DNA from: an uncultured Eubacteriales bacterium | GTDB lineage: Bacteria; Bacillota; Clostridia; Christensenellales; Aristaeellaceae | Reading direction: 5' to 3' | DNA length: 64,000 nt | Assembly (NCBI GenBank): GCA_900550955.1 | Contig: URUF01000008.1 | Coordinates: forward strand, 1-64,000 | Shown here: piece after piece, positions 16,286 to 24,631 of the stretch | Layout of the letters: each line of letters starts with the position of its first letter | Position numbering within the stretch: position 1 is the stretch's first letter | The notes under the pieces: model-generated | What the model was told of the DNA's origin: nothing | The model's input: the letters and a program-made list of their open reading frames with translations, nothing else | Databases searched by the model: none | Translations under genes and position numbers: made by a program

Positions 16286-17704
16286 ATGGAAAACAGGAAT
16301 TTTGACCTTATCATCATTGGAGCAGGCCCTGCCGGCATCTTCGCCGCCCTGCAAATGACGGAAAACCGCCCCGAAAGCCGCATTTTAATCGTGGATACGG
16401 GGCGCGCCATCAGCCACCGCGCATGCCCCGCCCGCATCGACGGGCAGTGTAAGCACTGCGACCCCTGCGCCATCGTGCATGGCTGGGCGGGCGCGGGCGC
16501 GTTCTCGGACGGCAAGCTCAGCCTCAGCGACGAGGTTGGCGGCCATGTGAGCGATTACATCGGCCACAAGCGCGCGATGGAATACATCCGCCATGCGGAC
16601 GAGCTCTATCTCAAATTCGGGGCCAGCAAAACCGTGCATGGCCTCAACAACAACCGCGTCGATGAAATCGCCTACGAGGCCAGCCGCTATAACATCCACC
16701 TGGTGCCCTGCCCCGTGCGCCACCTGGGCACGGAAAACGCGGGCCCGGTGCTTGGCGCCATGCACGACTACCTGATAACCCAAACCAACACCGTATTCCT
16801 GGAGCTTACCAGCGCGGAGGATATCCTCTGTGAGGACGGCAAGGTAGTTGGCGTAAAGCTTCATCAGCGCGGCCATGAGCCCGAGATCGTTTACGCGCCC
16901 TATGTGGTGGCCGGGCCGGGCCGCGGCGGCGCGCAGTGGCTGAGCGAAACCGTGGGCAAGCTGGGCCTGCGCACCCAGAATAACGAGGTGGATATCGGCG
17001 TGCGCGTAGAGGTGCCAAACGCCATTATGGATCACCTCACCCGCGACCTGTACGAGGCCAAGCTCGTCTACTACAGCGACACGTACGAAAACAAGGTGCG
17101 CACCTTCTGCATGAATCCCGGCGGCGAGGTAAGCCAGGAATACTACGAGGGCGGCATCGCCGTGGTTAACGGCCACAGCTATGAGGACGCGGCCAAGCGC
17201 ACCGGCAATACGAATTTTGCCATGCTCGTATCCACCAAGTTTACCGAGCCGTTCAACCAGCCCATCGAATATGGCCGCTACATTGCCCAGCTGGGCAACA
17301 TGCTTACCGGCGGGCCCATCATGGTGCAGCGTCTGGGCGACCTGCTCAAGGGCCGCCGCACGGATTTGGCGCGCCTTTCCAAGTCCACCACCATTCCCAC
17401 GCTCTCCACGGCCGTGCCTGGGGACCTGAGCTTTGTGCTGCCCGCGCGCCACCTCACCAGCATTGTGGAAGCCCTGCGCGCGTTCGATCACCTGGCCCCG
17501 GGCCTGTACAGCCGCGATACGCTGCTCTATGGCGTGGAGGTCAAGTTCTATTCCAGCAAGGTGCTGGTGGACTCGCATTTTGAAACCGCCATCAAGGGCC
17601 TGTTCACCGTGGGCGACGGCGCGGGCATCACGCGCGGCCTGATGCAGGCGGGCGTGAGCGGCATGGTCGTGGCCGACGAGGTGGCCCGGCGCATGAAGGC
17701 GTAA
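16286..17704 (+). CDS. FAD-dependent oxidoreductase, COG2509 family
   Basis: 472-residue flavoprotein with an N-terminal FAD fold ([19 protein letters not shown]) and a conserved Cys-rich segment (ARIDGQCKHCDPCAIVHGWAGAGAFSDGKL) characteristic of the COG2509 dehydrogenase-like family common in anaerobes. The C-terminal GDGAGITRGLMQAGVSGMVVA closes the FAD site. AAGAAAGG precedes the ATG. The physiological substrate of this family is not known to me. A GC-rich terminator follows. Confidence 0.82.
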   Translation: MENRNFDLIIIGAGPAGIFAALQMTENRPESRILIVDTGRAISHRACPARIDGQCKHCDPCAIVHGWAGAGAFSDGKLSLSDEVGGHVSDYIGHKRAMEYIRHADELYLKFGASKTVHGLNNNRVDEIAYEASRYNIHLVPCPVRHLGTENAGPVLGAMHDYLITQTNTVFLELTSAEDILCEDGKVVGVKLHQRGHEPEIVYAPYVVAGPGRGGAQWLSETVGKLGLRTQNNEVDIGVRVEVPNAIMDHLTRDLYEAKLVYYSDTYENKVRTFCMNPGGEVSQEYYEGGIAVVNGHSYEDAAKRTGNTNFAMLVSTKFTEPFNQPIEYGRYIAQLGNMLTGGPIMVQRLGDLLKGRRTDLARLSKSTTIPTLSTAVPGDLSFVLPARHLTSIVEALRAFDHLAPGLYSRDTLLYGVEVKFYSSKVLVDSHFETAIKGLFTVGDGAGITRGLMQAGVSGMVVADEVARRMKA

Positions 17705-17714
17705 CCGCCTATTT

Positions 17715-17750
17715 CCCCGGCCCGGCCCTACCGGGCCGGGGTTGGCTTTT
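17715..17750 (+). terminator. Terminator between convergent genes
   Basis: CCCCGGCCCGG (17715-17725) pairs with CCGGGCCGGGG (17731-17741), followed by TTGGCTTTT. It ends the oxidoreductase transcript and faces the end of the LysM gene at 17757. Confidence 0.65.
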
Positions 17751-17756
17751 GCCGCG

Positions 17757-18245
17757 TTACGGCACGCAAATCACCCTGCCCGCTTTAAAATCGGACGGGG
17801 CCAGGGCGGTGTTGGTAGCCAGCAGCGCGCCGGGCGATACGCCCAGCGTTCGGGCAACGGTGAACAGCGTTTCCCCCACGCCCATCACATAGCTACTGCT
17901 GGAACTGCTGGGGCACAGCCTGCGGCTCATGCTGGGCGGCACGCAGTAGCGCGTTCCGGGCGCAAGACGCGTGGTGGGCAAATTGGGATTGACCGCGCGC
18001 ATCGCCTGGTAGGACACGTCGTTCTCGATCAACAGATCGGTAAAGGTTTGGCCGTTTTCCACGGTTGCTAAACGGTAGCCGGTTGGGCACCGGCGTATGG
18101 GGCTTACTCCCCCGTTGGGCGTCTGTATCTGGCTTGGCAACGGCTGAATAGGCGTTCCCTCATATTGGATATCGTATAAATCGGTTGTGCCCGGTTCCAG
18201 CAGGATTCCGGCGCCTTCGCCCGGCTGTGGAATATCGTTCATCAT
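17757..18245 (-). CDS. Protein with two LysM domains
   Basis: 162 residues with no signal peptide. A proline-rich N-terminal third is followed by two LysM-like repeats (about 57-103 and 119-162) separated by a serine tract; each ends in a short hydrophobic strand (RYCVPP, RVICVP). LysM binds N-acetylglucosamine chains of peptidoglycan or chitin. In spore formers, leaderless LysM proteins are often spore coat or cortex proteins, which would suit this genome, but that is inference. AAAGGAG lies 7 bp upstream of the ATG at 18245; the longer upstream frame has no ribosome site. Confidence 0.75.
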   Translation of the reverse strand: MMNDIPQPGEGAGILLEPGTTDLYDIQYEGTPIQPLPSQIQTPNGGVSPIRRCPTGYRLATVENGQTFTDLLIENDVSYQAMRAVNPNLPTTRLAPGTRYCVPPSMSRRLCPSSSSSSYVMGVGETLFTVARTLGVSPGALLATNTALAPSDFKAGRVICVP

Positions 18246-18357
18246 GCTGATTGCTCCTTTCTCATTCACAGGCCGCGGGTGGGAAAAGGGCGGCCAGTTC
18301 ATCCTATGCCGTAGGCAAACCGCCCGTTCGCCCGGCAAAAACCGTCCCTTCCGCCCT

Positions 18358-18385
18358 TTGCCAGGCGCGCGGTCTGTGTTATAAT
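18358..18385 (+). promoter_or_regulatory. Promoter of the serine-hydrolase-like operon
   Basis: TTGCCA (18358-18363), a 16-bp spacer and TATAAT (18380-18385). The transcript would run through the next five genes to the terminator at 22039. Confidence 0.7.
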
Positions 18386-18439
18386 GGGAATAGCAAAAAT
18401 ACCGGGCGGCCCTTCGCCCGTCATCAGGGAGGAACGTCT

Positions 18440-19492
18440 ATGTGGAAGGCAGTGGACGAGCTGCTTTTGCGCGGCGTCAGCGACGGAGCGTTTCCCGGCT
18501 GCGCCATGGCCGCCGGGCAGGGCAGCCGCGTATTGTATACCAGCGTTCATGGCAAACTTGCCCAGGGGGACGAGCGCAGCGTGACCCATACCACGCGCTA
18601 TGATGTGGGTTCGCTTACCCAGGTAATGGCCACCGTGCCGCTGATGCTGTGCGCGCTGGAACGCGGCCTTGTAAGCCTGGATGACCCCATCAGCCTGTGG
18701 CTTCAGGATGTGCCCGCCGATAAGGCAGGCATCACGCTGCTTAGCCTGCTTACGCACACGGCGGGCATGCCGCACTATTTTCTGCTGCCTGAGGAGGCGG
18801 AAAACTCCGATGACGCGTTAAACGCGCTGCTGCGCCATCCCCTGGCCGGCCCCATAGGCGCCAAGGTGCGCGATTCGGCCATGGGCTTTGTACTTTTGGG
18901 CTTTGTGATGGAAAAGGTATTTGGCATGCCGCTGGACGAGGCGGTTAAGCGCTTTGTAACCGTGCCCCTGGGCATGAGCCGCACCGGCTACCTGCCCGCA
19001 GGCGACGACGTAGCCCCCGCCTCAGCCGAAAGCGAAAGCGAGGAATGGCAGGCCGGGCAGCCCCAGGATGGCAACGCCCGCTTCCTGCACGGCGTGGCCG
19101 GGCATGCGGGCCTGTTTACCGATCTGGAGGACGCCATCCGCTTCTCCGCCATGCTGGCGGGCGACGGCCGCACCGATGAGGGCGTCGCCTTCTCCTACCG
19201 CGCCGTTCACCTGGCCACCACGGAGCGCACCCGCGGCCTGAACGAGGCCCGCGGCTACGGCTTCCGCATTACCAAGCGGTCCGACCCGTTTCTGGGGCAC
19301 CTGTGGCCCAGCGACGGCTATGGCCTGAAGGATCCCGCCAGCGGCTCGCTGATTGCCGTAAGCCCCGACGACGGCTTTTTTGTAACGCTGCTTTTGAACG
19401 GCCACACCTCCCCGCGCGACCGGCTGGAGATGGAGCGCATGCACAAGCTTTTGCTAAACGCGGCCTACGCCGCCTTCCAGCATGAGGAGTAA
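18440..19492 (+). CDS. Beta-lactamase/penicillin-binding-fold protein lacking catalytic residues
   Basis: 350 residues with the serine beta-lactamase-like fold of esterases and low-molecular-weight PBPs. The nucleophile region reads YDVGSLTQVMAT, where the family has SLTK: Ser58 is present but the general-base Lys is Gln61 (codon CAG). The second motif, usually Y-S-N/D, reads D-S-A (145-147). HGVAGHAGLF, conserved in active members, is kept. It is therefore probably a non-enzymatic binding or regulatory protein. There is no signal peptide, so it is cytoplasmic. GGGAGG precedes the ATG. The next gene starts inside its 3' end. Confidence 0.8.
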   Translation: MWKAVDELLLRGVSDGAFPGCAMAAGQGSRVLYTSVHGKLAQGDERSVTHTTRYDVGSLTQVMATVPLMLCALERGLVSLDDPISLWLQDVPADKAGITLLSLLTHTAGMPHYFLLPEEAENSDDALNALLRHPLAGPIGAKVRDSAMGFVLLGFVMEKVFGMPLDEAVKRFVTVPLGMSRTGYLPAGDDVAPASAESESEEWQAGQPQDGNARFLHGVAGHAGLFTDLEDAIRFSAMLAGDGRTDEGVAFSYRAVHLATTERTRGLNEARGYGFRITKRSDPFLGHLWPSDGYGLKDPASGSLIAVSPDDGFFVTLLLNGHTSPRDRLEMERMHKLLLNAAYAAFQHEE

Positions 19493-19955
19493 CCTGTCGC
19501 CCGCCAGCCTTTTGTTCGTATGCCTGGGCAACGTGTGCCGCAGCCCCATGGCGGAGTTTGTAATGAAGGATTTGCTTGGCAGGCATGGGCTTTCCCATAT
19601 CCGCGTCGCTTCCGCCGCCACCAGCGCCGAAGAGCTGGGCAACCCCGTGCACCCCGGCACGCGGCGCAAGCTGGCGGAGCACGGCATATCCTGCGCGGGC
19701 AAAACCGCGCGCCGCCTTACCCGGGCGGACTACGCCGCCTACGACCTCATCATCGGCATGGATTCGCAAAATCTTTCGAGCATGCGGCGGCTGTTTGGGG
19801 GCGATCCCGAGGGCAAGCTGGTTAAGCTGCTCTCCTTCTGCGGGGAGGATGGCAACGTGGCCGACCCCTGGTACACCGGCGATTTTGACCAAACCTACCG
19901 CGACGTGCTTAGAGGCTGCGAGGCGCTTCTCAAACGCATACGGCCCGGGCGCTGA
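19482..19955 (+). CDS. Low-molecular-weight protein-tyrosine/arginine phosphatase
   Basis: 157 residues of the arsenate-reductase-like phosphatase fold. The active-site loop CLGNVCRS (C14 to R20) and the general acid D128 in DPWY are intact, so it should be active on phosphotyrosine or phosphoarginine. The start overlaps the end of the serine-hydrolase-like gene by 11 bp. In Firmicutes these phosphatases oppose BY-kinases or the arginine kinase McsB, but neither kinase is in the window. Confidence 0.88.
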   Translation: MRSNLSPASLLFVCLGNVCRSPMAEFVMKDLLGRHGLSHIRVASAATSAEELGNPVHPGTRRKLAEHGISCAGKTARRLTRADYAAYDLIIGMDSQNLSSMRRLFGGDPEGKLVKLLSFCGEDGNVADPWYTGDFDQTYRDVLRGCEALLKRIRPGR

Positions 19956-19968
19956 AAGGGAAACGATT

Positions 19969-20340
19969 TTGGGAAAAGCAGAGCTTCAACAGGATTTACA
20001 AGCCCTCTACCGCCGCGCGGAGGACGGTATAACGCTTGGCGCGCTCACGGATGAAATTTGCGCGCTGCTCGCCCAGCATACGGATGCGCTGCGCGGCGTG
20101 AACGGCCGCTACCGCCTCATGACCAGCGATACAGGCTATGCCCGCGCCTTTGCGCTGGAAAACGGCGCATACCGCGAGCTAGATTGCGCCGCGCCCGTGG
20201 ATGTGACCATCCTGGGCTACGAAGCCGATCTTTTGCGCGTATTCAGGCGCGAGCTATCCCCCATGGGCGCGCTGCTGCGCGGCAAAATACGTTTGCAGGG
20301 CAGCAAGGCCGCGCTTATGCGCCTGGCGGAATTTTTGTAA
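19969..20340 (+). CDS. SCP2 sterol-transfer-like domain protein
   Basis: 123 residues with an SCP2-like lipid-binding fold: short N-terminal helix, a beta sheet (YRLMTSDTGYARAFALENG) and a C-terminal MGALLRGKIRLQGSKAALMRLAEF matching the SCP2 lysine-glycine segment. The start is TTG at 19969, seven bases after GAAAGGG; no ATG is suitably placed. Stand-alone SCP2 proteins may carry acyl or hydrophobic ligands. Here it lies 13 bp after the phosphatase and 12 bp before a lipid-enzyme-like membrane protein. Confidence 0.65.
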   Translation: MGKAELQQDLQALYRRAEDGITLGALTDEICALLAQHTDALRGVNGRYRLMTSDTGYARAFALENGAYRELDCAAPVDVTILGYEADLLRVFRRELSPMGALLRGKIRLQGSKAALMRLAEFL

Positions 20341-20352
20341 GGGGGCGCCCGT

Positions 20353-21030
20353 ATGGATGCAAGCGGCGGCCTGATGGGTTTCGTATGGTTTGCGTTTGCC
20401 CTTACCTGGCTTGTATGCATGCCCCTGCGCTACCGCCTGGAGCATCGCGGTCAAAAGGCCGCCTCGCTCTTTTGCAAGGCTGTGCCCACCGCCATGGCGG
20501 CTGCCCTTGCGGGCTACGCGCACTTTGCGCTGTCCCCCATGGAGCCTTACAGCCTGGGCATATTTGTGGGGCTGTGCGTCTGCGTGCTGGCGGATGTGCT
20601 TCTCAATGTGTTCCTGCCGCTTGGCGGCGCGCTGTTTTTCGCGGGACATATGTGCTACGTGGCGGCCATGGGCCTCTACCGCGCCTTTACCTGGTGGAGC
20701 CTTACGGCGTGCCTGCTCGCCCTTGCGGGCTTATGGCTGTTTGGCCTGCGCTATAAAAGCCTTGTGCAGGATCGCCGCCTGTTTTGGGGGATGTTTTTGT
20801 ATGCCGTAGCGCTGGCAACGCTGCTGGGCTTTTCGCTGCCGCTGCCCTTTCTGGCGCCGTCGAAGCGCTCCGCGCTGGCCGCCGTGGGCGCGGCGCTGTT
20901 TGTGGCTTCCGACCTTATGCTTTGCCTGAACCATGTGTATAGGCGGGGCCTGCCCTGGCGCTTTGCAAGCCTGGGCGTTTACTACGCCGCCCAGCTTTTG
21001 ATAGGGCTGAGCGCCTTTCCCATCGCCTGA
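20353..21030 (+). CDS. YhhN/TMEM86 family membrane protein
   Basis: 225 residues, about eight transmembrane helices. Conserved YhhN features are LCVCVLADVLLN, FAGHMCYV and the late AVGAALFVASDLMLCLNHV. Animal TMEM86 and some bacterial members are lysoplasmalogenases, which cleave the vinyl-ether bond of lysoplasmalogens. Clostridia make plasmalogens, so that activity is plausible but not shown. Same operon as the SCP2 protein. Confidence 0.78.
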   Translation: MDASGGLMGFVWFAFALTWLVCMPLRYRLEHRGQKAASLFCKAVPTAMAAALAGYAHFALSPMEPYSLGIFVGLCVCVLADVLLNVFLPLGGALFFAGHMCYVAAMGLYRAFTWWSLTACLLALAGLWLFGLRYKSLVQDRRLFWGMFLYAVALATLLGFSLPLPFLAPSKRSALAAVGAALFVASDLMLCLNHVYRRGLPWRFASLGVYYAAQLLIGLSAFPIA

Positions 21031-21052
21031 TCATAAAGGAAGGTTTTGCCCC

Positions 21053-22000
21053 ATGGATGATCTGCTGTTTTCCCTCAACACAGTATTTCCGCTGCTGGTG
21101 ATGATGGCTGTTGGCTTTGCTGCCCGCCGCGCCGGGCTTGTCAGCGAAGAAACGGCCCGGCAGGTGAATGCCTGCATCTTCAAAATCTTCCTGCCCCTGC
21201 TTTTGTGCTTCAACATTGTGGATACCCAGCTTGGCGCCGCCTTTGACGGGCGCGTGCTTATGTATGCGCTGTTTACAACGCTTTTGTGCTTTGGCGTATT
21301 GTTTTTTGCCGTGCCCCGGCTATGTGGGGACCGCGCGTCCTGCGGGGTGCTCATCCAGGGCATTGGGCGCAGCAATTACGCCATCTTCGGCATCCCCCTG
21401 GTAACCATGATGTATCCCGAGGGCGATCTTTCCGTGGCGGTATTGATGGTGGCGGTCGTCGTGCCGGTGTTCAATGTTATGTCCACCGTGGCGCTGATGG
21501 TGTTTAGCGATAAGCTGGAAAAGCCCTCTCCCTGGGCCATCGTCAAGGGCGTGGTGCTCAACCCGCTCATTCTGGGCACGCTGGCGGGGTTTTTGCTGTG
21601 GTGGTTCCGGATTCCCCTGCCGTCCCTGCTGGATACGCCCCTGCGCAAGCTGGGCTCCATCGCAACGCCGCTGGCGCTGTTTGCGCTGGGCGCGTCGCTG
21701 GATTTTGGCAAAGCCCGCGCCAACCTGAAGCTGCTCATTGCGGGCGTATCCGGGCGTTTGGTATGGGTGCCGCTGATCTTTTTGCCGCTGGCTGCCGCGC
21801 TTGGCATACGGGATGTGGCGCTGGCCTCGCTCATTGCCGTATATGCCTCGCCCACCTCGGTTTCCAGCTTCCCCATGGCCCAGCAGATGGGCGGAAACAG
21901 CGACCTTGCAGGCGGTCAAGTGGTGTTTACCACCGTATTTTCCATCATTACGGTGTTTTTGTGGGTGCTTGTGCTCAAAGCGACGGGCTGTTTGAGCTAA
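21053..22000 (+). CDS. AEC (auxin efflux carrier) family transporter
   Basis: 315 residues, ten predicted transmembrane segments in two inverted halves. Family features include AARRAGLVSEE near the N-terminus, GRSNYAIFGIPL in the broken helix and the C-terminal SPTSVSSFPMAQQMGGN. Bacterial AEC members carry malate and other small acids. AAAGGAAGG precedes the ATG. It closes the operon that began at 18440; a clear terminator follows. Confidence 0.87.
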   Translation: MDDLLFSLNTVFPLLVMMAVGFAARRAGLVSEETARQVNACIFKIFLPLLLCFNIVDTQLGAAFDGRVLMYALFTTLLCFGVLFFAVPRLCGDRASCGVLIQGIGRSNYAIFGIPLVTMMYPEGDLSVAVLMVAVVVPVFNVMSTVALMVFSDKLEKPSPWAIVKGVVLNPLILGTLAGFLLWWFRIPLPSLLDTPLRKLGSIATPLALFALGASLDFGKARANLKLLIAGVSGRLVWVPLIFLPLAAALGIRDVALASLIAVYASPTSVSSFPMAQQMGGNSDLAGGQVVFTTVFSIITVFLWVLVLKATGCLS

Positions 22001-22038
22001 CAAGTGGAGCCCATTTCCCTATTTTGCCCCAGCAGAAG

Positions 22039-22076
22039 GGTTCCGCGCCTTGCGGTATAAGCGCGGAACCTTTTTT
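22039..22076 (+). terminator. Rho-independent terminator after the AEC gene
   Basis: GGTTCCGCGC (22039-22048) pairs with GCGCGGAACC (22061-22070), followed by six T. Confidence 0.88.
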
Positions 22077-22106
22077 GTTTTCCTTTGGATTTGCGCACAT
22101 TTCACA

Positions 22107-22135
22107 TTGTGTTTTTCTAAGGGATGCGCTAGAAT
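22107..22135 (+). promoter_or_regulatory. Probable promoter of aroA-aroC-rlmD
   Basis: TTGTGT (22107-22112), a 17-bp spacer and TAGAAT (22130-22135), between the preceding terminator and aroA. The -35 box is weak. Confidence 0.4.
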
Positions 22136-22205
22136 CAAGGTTGTTCCCTTTGCATAACGCTTTTCTCCGCCATGATTCCTGCTGCCCGAAAGGAGCCGTA
22201 TTCCT

Positions 22206-23522
22206 ATGACCTCCATCACCTTTTCCCCGGCGCGGCTCAGCGGCAGCGCGCCGGTTCCCCCTGCCAAAAGCGAGGCGCACCGGGCGCTGCTGCTGGCCGC
22301 GCTCGGCCAGGGGGAATGCCGCCTGAACGGCTTTCCCCTCCCGCTTTGCGATGATACGCTTGCCATGATGAACGGCGTGGCCGCCCTGGGCGGCAGCGTG
22401 CGCGCCGCGGACGGCGCGCTGTACGTAACCCCCGCTCCTGCGCCCGCAGCGGGCGCGCCAATGGTGGAATGCCATGTAAACGCATGCGCCGCCGCGCTGC
22501 GCATGCTCATTCCCGCCTTTTTGGCGAGGGGCCAGGCCGTGCGCTTCCGCATGTCGCCCGCGCTATTCAACCGCCCTCTGGACGCATTCCAGCCCCTGCT
22601 AAAGCAAATTGGCGGGCGCATGACGCGCATCCCCGCCGGTGGGGACGGCTTAGCCACCGTCGAAATTTCCGGGCATATGCCCGCGGGCGCGTACGTGATT
22701 GACGGCTCCCAATCCAGCCAGTTTGCCAGCGGCCTGCTCATCGCGCTGGCGCATGCCAACAGCGCCTCCGGCACGCCCGCGCCCAGCGTGCTTACGGTTG
22801 CCGGGCCCATCGTAAGCCGCCCCTATCTGGATATGACCCTGCGCTTGATGAAGGCGTTCCACATTGCCTATACCGAAGGCCCCGAAGGCGTGTTTGCGCT
22901 CCAGCCCGCGCTTGAGCCCTCCCCCGCCGGGGCGGATGTGGCGGGCGACTGGTCGCAGGCTGCGGTGTTTTTGTGCATGAACGCCATGGGCAGCGGTATC
23001 ATGGTTCCCAACCTTAGCCAAAACGGCTTGCAGGGGGACGCGCATGTGGCGGATGTGCTGCGTTCCATGGGCATGCGCATTTTCCAAACGCCGGGCGGGC
23101 TGTATGCCGCAAGCCCCTCGCACGCAGGCCTGATGCCCGCGCGTATTGACTGCTCCAACATTCCCGACCTCGCGCCCATTCTGGCGCTCACCTGCACGCA
23201 GGCGCACGGCGTTTCCGTCCTTACGGGGGTCAGCCGCCTGCGCCTGAAGGAATGCGACCGCCTGGCCGCCACCCAGGAGCTGCTCGCCCAGCTTGGCGCG
23301 CAGGTGGAGTCGGACGGGGATTCGCTCACCGTGCACGGCCCCGTCCGGCTGCGCGGCGGCTTTGAGGCTGACGCGCGCGGCGACCATCGCATGGTCATGC
23401 TTCTGGCTGCCGCGGCGCTGATCGCGGACGCGCCCATCACCGTTTCCGGCGTGGAATGCATCGCCAAGTCATGGCCCGGGTTTTTGGACGCCTACCGCCA
23501 GTTGGGAGGGATTGCGAAATGA
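22206..23522 (+). CDS. aroA: 3-phosphoshikimate 1-carboxyvinyltransferase (EPSP synthase)
   Basis: 438 residues. Joins phosphoenolpyruvate to shikimate-3-phosphate in the pathway to chorismate. The phosphoshikimate site KSEAHR (21-26) stands where many enzymes have KSxSHR; DCSNIPDLAPILA, RLRLKECDRL and RGDHRMVM are all in place. AAAGGAG precedes the ATG. The stop overlaps the aroC start (ATGA), so the two consecutive shikimate enzymes are coupled. Confidence 0.95.
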   Translation: MTSITFSPARLSGSAPVPPAKSEAHRALLLAALGQGECRLNGFPLPLCDDTLAMMNGVAALGGSVRAADGALYVTPAPAPAAGAPMVECHVNACAAALRMLIPAFLARGQAVRFRMSPALFNRPLDAFQPLLKQIGGRMTRIPAGGDGLATVEISGHMPAGAYVIDGSQSSQFASGLLIALAHANSASGTPAPSVLTVAGPIVSRPYLDMTLRLMKAFHIAYTEGPEGVFALQPALEPSPAGADVAGDWSQAAVFLCMNAMGSGIMVPNLSQNGLQGDAHVADVLRSMGMRIFQTPGGLYAASPSHAGLMPARIDCSNIPDLAPILALTCTQAHGVSVLTGVSRLRLKECDRLAATQELLAQLGAQVESDGDSLTVHGPVRLRGGFEADARGDHRMVMLLAAAALIADAPITVSGVECIAKSWPGFLDAYRQLGGIAK

Positions 23523-24631
23523 GCAGCCGCATTGGGCGCATGCTCAGCGTGCAGATTTTTGGGGAAAGCCACGGCCAAGCCGTGGGCGTGGTGCTGGACG
23601 GGCTTCCCGCGGGCCTTTCCCTGGATGAGGAGGCGTTGGGCGCGTTCCTTCAACGCCGCGCCGCCCGCAGCGCCATTGCCACCGGCCGCCGCGAAAGCGA
23701 TATACCGCGCATCGTAAGCGGCCTCATGGGCGGCGTCACCACCGGCCAGCCGCTGGCCGCCCTTTTTGAAAACGCCGACACCCACAGCTCCGACTACGGC
23801 TTTTTGCCCGATAAGCCCCGCCCCGGCCATGCGGATTATCCCGCTACGGCGCGCAGCTTCGGCTTTGACGACCTGCGCGGCAGCGGCCATCACAGCGGCC
23901 GCCTCACGCTGCCCTATGTGTTTGCGGGCGGCGTTGCCATGCAGCTGCTGGCGTGCGAGGGCGTGCGCATCGCCGCGCACGTGGCGCAATTAGGCCCCGA
24001 AGCGGACGCTCCCCTGCCCGTCCCGCCGGACCTGGACGCCCTGGAAGGCTGCCATACCAGGCCCGTGCCCACGCTGGATGCACAGGCGGGCGAGCGCATG
24101 TACGAGGCCATCCTCAACGCGCGCAAGGCCGGCGATTCGCTGGGCGGCACGGTGGAATGCGTGGCCGCGGGCATGCCTGCCGGCTGGGGCGCGCCCTTCT
24201 TTGAGGGCGTGGAGGCCGTGATGGCGGCGCAGCTGTTTTCCATTCCCGCGGTAAAGGGCGTGGAATTTGGCGACGGCTTTGGGGCCGCGCGCCTTACCGG
24301 CAGCCAGTATAACGATCCTTACGCCTTTGAAAACGGCAGGGTGGTTACCCTAAGCAATCACGCGGGCGGCCTGCTGGGCGGCATTACCAACGGCATGCCC
24401 GTCATTGTGCGCGCCGCGTTCAGGCCTACGCCCTCCATCAGCCTGGAGCAGCAAACCGTTTCCCTAAGCGGCCAAAGGCCCGAAACGCTGGCCGTTCATG
24501 GCCGTCATGATCCCTGCGTGGCCGTGCGCGCCGTGCCTGTTGTGGAAAGCGCCGTGGCCCTTTCGCTGCTGGAATTGTGGCTGGAGCGGCGTGCCACCCT
24601 GCCGCTTGCGCGCCGCAAGGAGGGGCTATGA
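23519..24631 (+). CDS. aroC: Chorismate synthase
   Basis: 370 residues. Uses reduced FMN to remove phosphate from EPSP, giving chorismate. Conserved segments: FGESHG at the start, the FMN/substrate stretch RPGHADYP, and [11 protein letters not shown] in place of the more common RGGGRSSARET, a variant seen in clostridial enzymes. The start ATG at 23519 overlaps the aroA stop; its own stop overlaps the next start (ATGA). Confidence 0.94.
   Translation: MSSRIGRMLSVQIFGESHGQAVGVVLDGLPAGLSLDEEALGAFLQRRAARSAIATGRRESDIPRIVSGLMGGVTTGQPLAALFENADTHSSDYGFLPDKPRPGHADYPATARSFGFDDLRGSGHHSGRLTLPYVFAGGVAMQLLACEGVRIAAHVAQLGPEADAPLPVPPDLDALEGCHTRPVPTLDAQAGERMYEAILNARKAGDSLGGTVECVAAGMPAGWGAPFFEGVEAVMAAQLFSIPAVKGVEFGDGFGAARLTGSQYNDPYAFENGRVVTLSNHAGGLLGGITNGMPVIVRAAFRPTPSISLEQQTVSLSGQRPETLAVHGRHDPCVAVRAVPVVESAVALSLLELWLERRATLPLARRKEGL

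Noticed and set aside
16385..17578. 397-codon minus-strand open frame opposite the COG2509 gene
   Set aside because: Shadow frame caused by high GC at third positions; no promoter or ribosome site.
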